Shown here piece by piece: positions 1-5,600 of a stretch of DNA of 10,057 bases (the stretch's first letter is position 1; each line of letters begins with the position of its first letter). The DNA comes from Victivallales bacterium (GTDB lineage Bacteria; Verrucomicrobiota; Lentisphaeria; Victivallales; JAUVCU01): assembly GCA_029934175.1 (NCBI GenBank), contig JAOZMT010000045.1, forward strand, positions 1 to 10,057, given 5' to 3'. The notes below the pieces were generated by a model that had not been told where the DNA came from, made no database searches, and worked only from the letters and a program-made list of their open reading frames with translations. The translations under genes were made by a program, and so were the position numbers.

Positions 1-27
1 AAGCAGGGATATTGTAAATATTGTCAA
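1..27 (-). CDS. Possible 5' end of a gene downstream of ruvA (partial, TTG start)
   Basis: Directly after the ruvA stop codon on the minus strand, a TAGGAG SD-like sequence overlaps that stop. Five bases later there is a TTG codon (27-25), and the frame stays open to the window edge. It would encode MTIFTISLL, which could be the start of a hydrophobic or signal-peptide N-terminus. Only nine codons are visible, so no family can be assigned. ruvB often follows ruvA, but these residues do not resemble a RuvB start. The correctly spaced SD is the only real support. One other frame is also open over these 35 bases. Confidence 0.25.
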
Positions 28-35
28 AGTAACTC

Positions 36-647
36 CTAATTATTTAATTTTGAAATTGCTTTTCTTAGAAGATTTTCACTTGATAACTCTTCCTTAGGCA
101 ATTCTGTAGCTAATTTTTTAACCGTTTTAGATGCTTTTTCTCGTTTAAAGCCTAATGCTTCTAATGCTAGAATTGTATCCTCTACTTCACTTATCATCTC
201 TGCATCACCTGTTTCAGTGCTTGAAGATGTTGTTCCTATAGATAGTTTTGAAATTTTATCTTTTAATTCTAAAACTAATCGTTCAGCAGTTTTTTTACCA
301 ATACCATTAATGCGAACTATGCTTTTTATATCATTTTCTTCTATAGATAAACAAAAGTTTGAAACAGGCATTGAACTTAAAATATTTAATGCAACTTTCG
401 CTCCAATTCCAGAAACAGAGATTAGAGCTTCAAATAAAACTTTTTCATCACTTTTTGCAAAACCATATAAAGAAATATCATCTTCTCTGACATTCATATA
501 TGTTAAAACTGTGCATACTTCGCCAACTCGTGGCAATTTATCATAAGTGCTCATTGGTATGAAAACTTGATATCCAACACCACCTACATCCAATATTATT
601 TTTGTTAAATTACTTTCTATTAATTTCCCTGTTAAAGATGCTATCAT
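36..647 (-). CDS. ruvA: Holliday junction branch migration complex subunit RuvA
   Basis: RuvA binds four-way DNA junctions as a tetramer and loads the RuvB hexameric motor for branch migration in recombinational repair. The 203-residue product has normal family length. The three expected domains are visible: an N-terminal OB fold (about 1-63), a double helix-hairpin-helix domain with VSGIGAKVAL (78-87) and INGIGKKTAERL (113-124), and after a Ser/Thr-rich flexible linker (about 136-150) the C-terminal RuvB-binding domain with ALEALGF (161-167). The acidic-pin residues Glu55 and Asp56, which in E. coli RuvA help separate strands at the crossover, are present at the same positions. The ATG start follows AAAGGAGA with five bases between AGGAG and ATG. 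The stop is TAG. No ruvC lies immediately upstream. Only a doubtful 47-codon ORF lies between this gene and the divergent promoters at 916-943. Confidence 0.97.
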   Translation of the reverse strand: MIASLTGKLIESNLTKIILDVGGVGYQVFIPMSTYDKLPRVGEVCTVLTYMNVREDDISLYGFAKSDEKVLFEALISVSGIGAKVALNILSSMPVSNFCLSIEENDIKSIVRINGIGKKTAERLVLELKDKISKLSIGTTSSSTETGDAEMISEVEDTILALEALGFKREKASKTVKKLATELPKEELSSENLLRKAISKLNN

Positions 648-680
648 AAAATCTCCTTTATTTTTTTATCACTAAACCAT

Positions 681-824
681 TCAAAAAATGTCTATTTCAG
701 CTTGATATTTTTTCACTAAATTACTTCCAGTATAAACAACAAATTGAGTTGCCTCAGATGAATTTGAAAGGTAATAATTTAAGTATGTGAATTTAATCCC
801 ACTAATAATTCCACTTATTTCCAT
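681..824 (-). CDS. Doubtful small ORF (47 aa) upstream of ruvA
   Basis: Reading toward ruvA there is an ATG (824-822) followed by 46 more sense codons and TGA (683-681), which ends 33 bases before the ruvA start. The product begins MEISGIISGIKFTYL and ends KKYQAEIDIF. It has no signal peptide or membrane segment and matches no family I recognise. In favour: its orientation matches ruvA, and two sigma70-like promoters lie just upstream (882-855 and 943-916). Against: there is no good SD (only AAAGTG about seven bases upstream), and an open frame of this length is expected about once by chance in an AT-rich spacer of this size. It could be a genuine small protein, a leader peptide or noise. Confidence 0.3.
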   Translation of the reverse strand: MEISGIISGIKFTYLNYYLSNSSEATQFVVYTGSNLVKKYQAEIDIF

Positions 825-854
825 ATATATCACTTTATTACTATTAACAATTTA

Positions 855-882
855 TTTATACGAATTTAAGAATACTTTACAA
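855..882 (-). promoter_or_regulatory. Candidate sigma70 promoter toward ruvA (proximal)
   Basis: On the minus strand TTGTAA (882-877) is separated by 16 bases from TATAAA (860-855). A transcript would begin near 848, about 24 bases before the ATG of the 47-codon ORF and about 200 bases before ruvA. This is motif matching only, in very AT-rich DNA where chance matches are common. Confidence 0.35.
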
Positions 883-915
883 ATCACGATATTATTCATT
901 CGCAATGAAAACACT

Positions 916-943
916 ATTATAACGCATATTTCATAAAAAACAA
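916..943 (-). promoter_or_regulatory. Candidate sigma70 promoter toward ruvA (distal)
   Basis: On the minus strand TTGTTT (943-938) is separated by 16 bases from a perfect TATAAT (921-916), so a start is predicted near 909. Its -35 context ACTTGTT (945-939) is the exact inverted copy of the -35 context of the divergent promoter at 961-967, with 15 bases between the arms. The two polymerase sites are therefore nearly back to back and may compete. Confidence 0.45.
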
Positions 944-960
944 GTAATTTTCATAAAAAA
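929..960. repeat. Tandem TTTCATAAAAAA direct repeat upstream of the channel promoter
   Basis: The 12-mer TTTCATAAAAAA occurs at 929-940 and again at 949-960, exactly 20 bases apart (about two helical turns). It lies immediately upstream of the -35 at 963-968. A-tract repeats on one helix face could act as an UP element or as a pair of regulator half-sites. It could also be simple low-complexity AT sequence. Confidence 0.4.
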
Positions 961-962
961 AC

Positions 963-991
963 TTGTTAAATGATAAAGTAGATGTTATATT
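963..991 (+). promoter_or_regulatory. Sigma70-type extended -10 promoter for the channel-HDOD operon
   Basis: TTGTTA (963-968), a 17-base spacer and TATATT (986-991) form a well-spaced promoter. TGT (983-985) adds an extended -10 TGn element. Transcription would start near 998, giving a leader of about 40 bases before the TTG start at 1038. The promoter aligns without gaps over 31 bases with the one upstream of the TadE-like gene (8386-8416), starting at ACTTG and ending at the -10. Confidence 0.6.
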
Positions 992-1021
992 ATTTTTAAT
1001 AAACAAATTATAAATTTAAAG

Positions 1022-1027
1022 TAGGAG
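1022..1027 (+). promoter_or_regulatory. Ribosome binding site that decides the start of the channel gene
   Basis: TAGGAG is the only SD-like sequence in the leader. It lies one base before a TTG at 1029, which is too close for initiation, and ten bases before an in-frame TTG at 1038. The second TTG is therefore the more likely start. There is no in-frame ATG near the start of the coding region. Confidence 0.6.
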
Positions 1028-1037
1028 ATTGAGTATT

Positions 1038-2042
1038 TTGACAGCAGAGGAAGTGATAGATGTTTTACAGAAGATTTTAACTAAAGAATTAACAAACTCT
1101 AGTAAGCCAAAAGAAATAACAAATTTGTCTTTTGTAAATGAGAATCTTATATGTTTAGATTTTTCAAATATGATCATTACAGGTTGCGATTTTTCACAGG
1201 CAAATTTATCGAAAGCTAGATTCTTAAATGCAAAAATCTCAGATTGTATATTTAATAATGCTATCATACCGTATGCAAATTTTTCTGGAACAACATTTGA
1301 TAAAGTTAGTTTTGATAATGTTGAAGCAATACAAGCTGGATTTGGTATTACTAAATGGAAAGAATGTAACTCTTTTCTTGGAAATTTTGAGGGAGCAACT
1401 TTTACAAAAACTGAAATTCATGATTCTGATTTCAGATGTGCAAATATGCAAACAGTGCGTTTTTATGAGTCAATTCTAAATAATGTGGATTTTACAGAAA
1501 CAAAAATGAGGCATACTGATTTATCTTTAACAGATGTAAAAAAGACAATTTTTAATAATGCAGATTTAAGAGAGGCTAAATTAATGCATATCAAAAAGTA
1601 TGAATCTGCACAATGGATTGGAACAGATATTCGTGATATAAACTTTTTTGGAGCATATTTAATGCGTCGGTTTGTGGTTGATCAGAACTATTTAGATGAA
1701 GTCAGAACCAAAAGTAAATTTTCAAATATTGTATATTGGGTATGGAGACTTACAAGCGATTGTGGAAGAAGTATGGCTTTGTGGTGTTTTTGGATAGCTC
1801 TCATAATGGCTGGATTTTCTTTAATTTATAAAATGGTTGATATTGACTTTGGGTCATATCATACCCCTTTTTCAACTCTTTATTTTAGTGTTGTAACTTT
1901 TACAACGCTTGGATTTGGAGATGTTTTACCTATGTCAACTGGTGCACAAGTCGCAACAGTTTGTGAAGTTATAATTGGCTATTTAATGCTAGGTGGTCTA
2001 TTATCAATATTAAGTAATAAAATAGCAAGGAGAGCAGATTAA
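1038..2042 (+). CDS. Pentapeptide-repeat protein fused to a two-TM potassium-channel-like domain
   Basis: Likely a membrane channel with a cytoplasmic beta-helical sensor. Numbering here is from the upstream TTG at 1029; the probable start at 1038 removes three residues. After a short helical N-terminus, hydrophobic core residues fall on every fifth position from Phe35 to Leu185 with hardly a break, as in right-handed quadrilateral beta-helices (for example CDFSQANLSKARF at 53-65 and TIFNNADLREAKL at 173-185). That is about 31 pentapeptides. Then come TM1 (about 249-269), a pore helix (280-291), the selectivity filter TTLGFGD (292-298) and TM2 (about 304-328), an Ion_trans_2-type pore. TLGFGD is a plausible potassium-selective variant of TVGYGD. 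This architecture is known in sequenced bacteria, but I know of no assigned role. The stop lies two bases before the HDOD gene, so the two are co-transcribed. Confidence 0.92.
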   Translation: MTAEEVIDVLQKILTKELTNSSKPKEITNLSFVNENLICLDFSNMIITGCDFSQANLSKARFLNAKISDCIFNNAIIPYANFSGTTFDKVSFDNVEAIQAGFGITKWKECNSFLGNFEGATFTKTEIHDSDFRCANMQTVRFYESILNNVDFTETKMRHTDLSLTDVKKTIFNNADLREAKLMHIKKYESAQWIGTDIRDINFFGAYLMRRFVVDQNYLDEVRTKSKFSNIVYWVWRLTSDCGRSMALWCFWIALIMAGFSLIYKMVDIDFGSYHTPFSTLYFSVVTFTTLGFGDVLPMSTGAQVATVCEVIIGYLMLGGLLSILSNKIARRAD

Positions 2043-2044
2043 TT

Positions 2045-2905
2045 ATGTTATTCAACCTTTTTAAGTCCAAGAAAAAAGATCCCAAAGCAGAATTGAAGAA
2101 AATTTTAAAAGGATATCAACTACCCACATTCCCAGGTGTTGTAATGAAAGTTGTTGATATGTTAGGAGATCCATCAATTGATATAAATGAAATTTCAGCA
2201 GTTATAAAGACAGATCCTGGGATGCATATTATGATATTAAAGACTGTTAATTCAGCAGCTTTTGGCTTGCGTAGAGAAGTAACAAATATCAATCAAGCAG
2301 CAACTTTACTTGGTCGCTCTAGGTTAGAATCAATGATTTTACCACTTGGCGTAAAATCATCAATTCCACAGATTGATATGAGTTGCTTGGATATGAAAAC
2401 TTTTTGGTTAACTTCAGCTAGAAAAGCTTGTTTAGCAGGGAAAATAGCAGAAAAAATAGCACCTAGCAAAAAACTAGAAGCTTTTACTGCTGGATTATTG
2501 CAGGATATGGCGATTCCTGTCTTAATGAGTAATATGGGAGATAAATACAATAATACTTTTGAGGCATGGCATAAAGGAGAAAAAGAAGACAAATTATGCA
2601 AAATAGAGCAAAATGATTTAGGTTTTGATCATCAAGAAATTGCAGGTTTAATGGCTTTAGAATGGAATTTACCTGAATACCTGATAGACTCAATTATCAC
2701 ACATCATGGAGACAATAACTTAGGAGTTCCTTGTGAAATAGTGTCAGAATTAAGGTTTATCAATGAAGATGAAGACGAGGAATTACTTGTCAAAGAAGCA
2801 TACGAAAATCTAAAAAAGCATTTAGATTTACCAGATTCTTCAATTAAAGATTTAGTTACAGTGGCTTTTGAAAATGCTTCAGAATATGCAAAAATAATGT
2901 ATTGA
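2045..2905 (+). CDS. HDOD domain signalling protein, single domain
   Basis: HDOD proteins are HD-fold relatives without metal-dependent phosphohydrolase activity and usually act in bacterial signalling. After a basic N-terminus (KSKKKDPK, 7-14), a full HDOD domain runs from about 25 to 225: LPTFPGVVMKVVDML (26-40), DPGMHIMILKTVNSAAFG (57-74), INQAATLLG (82-90), then GLLQDMA (150-156), where canonical HD enzymes have His-Asp and this protein has Gln153-Asp154. The late motif is FDHQEIAGLMALEWNLP (194-210) followed by ITHHGD. The C-terminal 60 residues are an acidic, helical tail without a recognisable output domain (no GGDEF, EAL or receiver). ATG lies two bases after the channel gene's stop. 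An AAGGAGAG SD lies inside that gene, with AGGAG 12 bases before the start, so the two genes are probably translationally coupled. Confidence 0.95.
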   Translation: MLFNLFKSKKKDPKAELKKILKGYQLPTFPGVVMKVVDMLGDPSIDINEISAVIKTDPGMHIMILKTVNSAAFGLRREVTNINQAATLLGRSRLESMILPLGVKSSIPQIDMSCLDMKTFWLTSARKACLAGKIAEKIAPSKKLEAFTAGLLQDMAIPVLMSNMGDKYNNTFEAWHKGEKEDKLCKIEQNDLGFDHQEIAGLMALEWNLPEYLIDSIITHHGDNNLGVPCEIVSELRFINEDEDEELLVKEAYENLKKHLDLPDSSIKDLVTVAFENASEYAKIMY

Positions 2906-2919
2906 TTTTTTGACAGTAA

Positions 2920-2941
2920 TTTGTGCTGTCCCCAGCACAAA
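2920..2941. repeat. Perfect 9-bp hairpin in the convergent spacer (hairpin 1)
   Basis: TTTGTGCTG (2920-2928) and CAGCACAAA (2933-2941) are perfect complements around the four-base loop TCCC, 15 bases after the HDOD stop codon. No run of T follows on either strand, so it is not a textbook intrinsic terminator, though it could slow transcription or protect 3' ends from both sides. GACAG (2912-2916) can pair with CTGTC (2926-2930) as a competing fold. Confidence 0.55.
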
Positions 2942-3006
2942 AATGTAAATGGTCGTTCGTTTGTTTATTATTTCATGAGGAAAATATATTTGAAGGGGGG
3001 TAATGT

Positions 3007-3041
3007 AGTTACTTTGCTCTGAGGACAGAGCAAGTTACTTT
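3007..3041. repeat. Perfect 8-bp hairpin flanked by AGTTACTTT direct repeats (hairpin 2)
   Basis: TTGCTCTG (3014-3021) and CAGAGCAA (3026-3033) pair perfectly around the loop AGGA. The word AGTTACTTT sits on each side (3007-3015 and 3033-3041), the second copy reaching into the nadD stop codon. It is the first structure downstream of nadD on the minus strand and may serve as its 3' boundary, but no T-run follows. Stem length, the CTG/CAG tip and the four-base loop resemble hairpin 1, suggesting a repeat family. Confidence 0.5.
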
Positions 3042-3651
3042 AGTTAGGGGTGCAATATAATTGTTTAGTATAAATATATTTTTTAACATCTGGGTTTAAA
3101 TGTTGACAAATTTTATCGTTTTTAATATCATCTCTGATTATAGTTGAAGAAATGTCTTGTAAAGGAAGTTTTTTTATTGAACTAATCAATTTTGTAGCAT
3201 TATTATTTCCAAAAAATTCTTTAATAGAAATTTCGTCTATAACTTCATCTTTTCTAGGATATATGATAAATTCATTTTCTGCAACCAAGACTTTAGAGTT
3301 TTTCCAAGTATAAAGCCACTTTAAACTGTCGCCACCTATGAGAAGTTTTAAATTATCTTTAGGAAATTCTTTCTTTAATTCATTCATTGTTATATAAGAA
3401 TATGATAATTCATCTGAACGACGATTTTCAATATCTGAAACTGCGAAGTGTGCATTATTTGCTGTTGCAATTTTCAACATATTATATCTTTCTTGAAATG
3501 GGGAGATTTGTTTATCAGTTTTATGAGGGGGATTTGGAGCAGGCACAAATAAAACCATATCTGCATAATTCGCAGATATGATATTAGTTGCTAACTGAAT
3601 ATGCCCATTATGAGGAGGATCAAAAGTGCCTCCAAAAATAGCTATATTCAT
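3040..3651 (-). CDS. nadD: Nicotinate-nucleotide adenylyltransferase NadD
   Basis: NadD transfers AMP from ATP to nicotinate mononucleotide, forming deamido-NAD in the cytoplasmic NAD biosynthesis pathway. The 203-residue protein is a normal length for a stand-alone NadD. Nucleotidyltransferase hallmarks are in order: GGTFDPPHNGH (7-17) with the HxGH catalytic motif His14-Gly16-His17, the substrate loop PPHK (41-44), IGGDSL (105-110), and the C-terminal ATP-binding ISSTIIRD (167-174). Its ATG lies one base after the glycosyltransferase stop codon, with no clear SD of its own, so translation probably depends on ribosomes finishing the upstream gene. It is the last gene of the apparent cheA-cheR-glycosyltransferase-nadD transcript. 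NadD often sits near proBA, obg or rsfS; I see none of these here. Confidence 0.97.
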   Translation of the reverse strand: MNIAIFGGTFDPPHNGHIQLATNIISANYADMVLFVPAPNPPHKTDKQISPFQERYNMLKIATANNAHFAVSDIENRRSDELSYSYITMNELKKEFPKDNLKLLIGGDSLKWLYTWKNSKVLVAENEFIIYPRKDEVIDEISIKEFFGNNNATKLISSIKKLPLQDISSTIIRDDIKNDKICQHLNPDVKKYIYTKQLYCTPN

Positions 3652-3652
3652 T

Positions 3653-4771
3653 CTATCGGACAGAATAAAAATAGTCTATAAAAGCTTGAAATTGATTTTT
3701 CTTATCCATTTTATCAGATACTAATTTTCGTGCATTAATTCCCATTTGTAAACATTGTTCTTTACTTTTACTTAGCTTTATAATTGCATCTATTAATTCT
3801 TGTTCATCCCCAGGCTTAACCATATATCCTGTTTCATCATCTATAACAACTTCAGGAATCCCAGCCATATTGGAAGCAATTGTGGGTAATCCCATAGACA
3901 TTGCCTCTAAAATAACATTTGGCAGACCTTCTTTGTAAAGGCTAGGTAATGTTAAAATATCAATGCGTTCAAAAATATAATTAGGTTCTCTTGTAAATGG
4001 GAAGAAAGTAACATTATTTTCTAGTCCTAACTCTTTAGTTTTTTCCTTTAGCATATTTTCATCAGGACCATCTCCAACCATCATAACATGAACATTAGGT
4101 AGTTTATCTTTTGCGAGTTGTGCAACTGCTTTCAATAATACAACTTGTCCTTTTCGTTCTTCAAAAGAACCGACTGAAGCTAGAATAGGAAAAGCATTTT
4201 CTGGTAACGAATATCTATTAAAAGCTTCTTTTTTACTTTCATCTGTTGAAGTAAATCTATCAACTTCTGTTCCTTGATAAATAAGCTCAACCATATCACT
4301 AGGAATTTTATAATGATTAATTAAATATTCTCTTGTGAAATTTGTGATGCAAATAACTTTATTATTTATATCATAAGGAGATTGATAATACTCTTTCAAA
4401 TACTCAGGGACGATAGTTCCAGTTTTAGGAATTAGAACAGTTTTTAATGCTCCTTTTTCAATACACTTTCCAGCAAAAACGGAACAATGGAAACCATTTC
4501 TTGCTGGGTGGACGGTGCATATTGCAACATCAGCTGGAGCTAAAGCATCAATCCATTGTTGCTGTGCTTCTTTATTTTCATCTGTAACAGTATTATAATC
4601 GTAGCAACAAATTCTTGCTCCAAGAGCGGAACATTCATTTGCCATCCAAGAATCTTTTGGAGATAAAATTGTTACTTTTTCACCTTTTTCAAGTAAAATT
4701 TTTGTAATTTCAGTAACCCAAATCTGAGTTCCTCCGTGTAAAGGCGTGTCTTCAATAAATGCAATATGCAT
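3653..4771 (-). CDS. GT4-family glycosyltransferase (GT-B fold)
   Basis: A 372-residue retaining glycosyltransferase of the GT4 type, likely moving a sugar from a nucleotide donor onto a cell-surface glycan, lipid or protein; donor and acceptor cannot be read from sequence. The N-terminal domain has the Gly-rich acceptor-side loop LHGGTQIW (11-18). The hinge region carries YQGTEVDRF (165-173), and the donor domain starts with GSFEERKGQ (201-209) and VGDGP (232-236). The signature EGLPNVILE (281-289) gives the EX7E motif with Glu281 and Glu289, followed by GLPTIASNMAGIPEVV (294-309). No membrane segment is evident, so it is cytoplasmic or membrane-peripheral. ATG follows AGGAG with six bases between (SD at 4782-4778). 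It starts 22 bases after cheR and ends one base before nadD. Its place after chemotaxis genes hints at modification of a surface or motility structure, but that is inference. Confidence 0.93.
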   Translation of the reverse strand: MHIAFIEDTPLHGGTQIWVTEITKILLEKGEKVTILSPKDSWMANECSALGARICCYDYNTVTDENKEAQQQWIDALAPADVAICTVHPARNGFHCSVFAGKCIEKGALKTVLIPKTGTIVPEYLKEYYQSPYDINNKVICITNFTREYLINHYKIPSDMVELIYQGTEVDRFTSTDESKKEAFNRYSLPENAFPILASVGSFEERKGQVVLLKAVAQLAKDKLPNVHVMMVGDGPDENMLKEKTKELGLENNVTFFPFTREPNYIFERIDILTLPSLYKEGLPNVILEAMSMGLPTIASNMAGIPEVVIDDETGYMVKPGDEQELIDAIIKLSKSKEQCLQMGINARKLVSDKMDKKNQFQAFIDYFYSVR

Positions 4772-4793
4772 AATTTTCTCCTAATTTTTTAAA

Positions 4794-5600
4794 TTATTGT
4801 TTTATATAAGCTGCTGGCTTTATAGATTTAAAATTAACTCCTAATCCTGTTAAACTTTCTGAGTGCCCGAGCATTAAATGACCAGACTTTTTTAGTAATC
4901 TATAAAAATCTTCAACTAATTCTTTTCTGACAGGCTTATCAAAATAAATCATTACATTTCTACAAAAAATAAGATCCATTGGACCTTTCATTGGGAAAGG
5001 ATGAACTGATAAGTTTAACCTCTTAAATGTTATGACATTTCTCAATTGTGGTGTTACTTTATATTTTATTCCATCAGGAATTTTTATTTTTGTGAAATAA
5101 GTATTTAAAAGTTTTTTAGGAATATCTCGAACTGCGTGTTCAGAATATTCTCCCTTATTGGCAATGTTTAAAACTTTTGTTGAAATATCCGTTGCTAAGA
5201 TTTTTAAATCTAAATCTCGTGGATTTGATAGTGCATCCAAAATCATCATCGTCATTGTATATGGCTCTTCTCCTGATGAACTTGCAGCACACCAAAGTCT
5301 AAATTTTCTTTGACCAGCATTATAATCTTTTTTAATAATATCCACTAATAAGTCAAAATGAGCAGCTTCTCTGAAAAAATATGTTACATTTGTTGAGACA
5401 ACATCAAGAAATTGCACCATCTCTTCGCCATCAACTTCATTTTTAAGATATTCTACATATTCTTTATATTCAGATAACCCTAACACTCTTAAGCGTTTAT
5501 TTATTCTAGATGAAACTAGAGAAATTTTATTATCTGATAATGCAATTCCGCATTTAGAATGTATAATTTTTCTTAATTCGTCAAAGATTTTTTTATCCAT
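4794..5600 (-). CDS. cheR: Chemotaxis protein methyltransferase CheR
   Basis: CheR transfers methyl groups from S-adenosylmethionine (SAM) to glutamates on chemoreceptors, setting adaptation. The 268-residue protein has the usual two parts: an N-terminal helical CheR_N domain (about 1-60) and the SAM-binding catalytic domain. Motifs seen are STNVTYFFREAAHF (69-82), the SAM loop LWCAASSSGEEPYT (102-115), ILATDIS (134-140) with the acidic SAM-ribose ligand, DLIFCRNVMIYFD (209-221) and LMLGHSES (242-249). The SAM loop has Ala-Ala-Ser where many homologues have Ala-Gly-Cys/Ser, a conservative difference. There are no TPR repeats or other C-terminal additions. Its ATG overlaps the cheA stop codon in a TAATG junction, so the two are translationally coupled. 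No receptor or CheB gene is in the window. Confidence 0.97.
   Translation of the reverse strand: MDKKIFDELRKIIHSKCGIALSDNKISLVSSRINKRLRVLGLSEYKEYVEYLKNEVDGEEMVQFLDVVSTNVTYFFREAAHFDLLVDIIKKDYNAGQRKFRLWCAASSSGEEPYTMTMMILDALSNPRDLDLKILATDISTKVLNIANKGEYSEHAVRDIPKKLLNTYFTKIKIPDGIKYKVTPQLRNVITFKRLNLSVHPFPMKGPMDLIFCRNVMIYFDKPVRKELVEDFYRLLKKSGHLMLGHSESLTGLGVNFKSIKPAAYIKQ

Noticed and set aside
217..546. Plus-strand open frame of 109 codons across ruvA
   Set aside because: It lies wholly antisense to a well-conserved gene, has no SD-promoter arrangement and no recognisable protein features.
1029..1037. TTG at 1029 as the start of the channel gene
   Set aside because: Only one base separates it from the GGAG of the SD. 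The in-frame TTG at 1038 is ten bases away and more plausible, though slightly long.
648..1037. Riboswitch or structured RNA leader in the ruvA-channel spacer
   Set aside because: No recognisable conserved riboswitch core or long paired stems. The DNA is AT-rich with promoter motifs and simple repeats.
2906..2941. Hairpin 1 as a strong intrinsic terminator
   Set aside because: No T-run follows the stem on either strand, so it is reported only as a repeat or hairpin.
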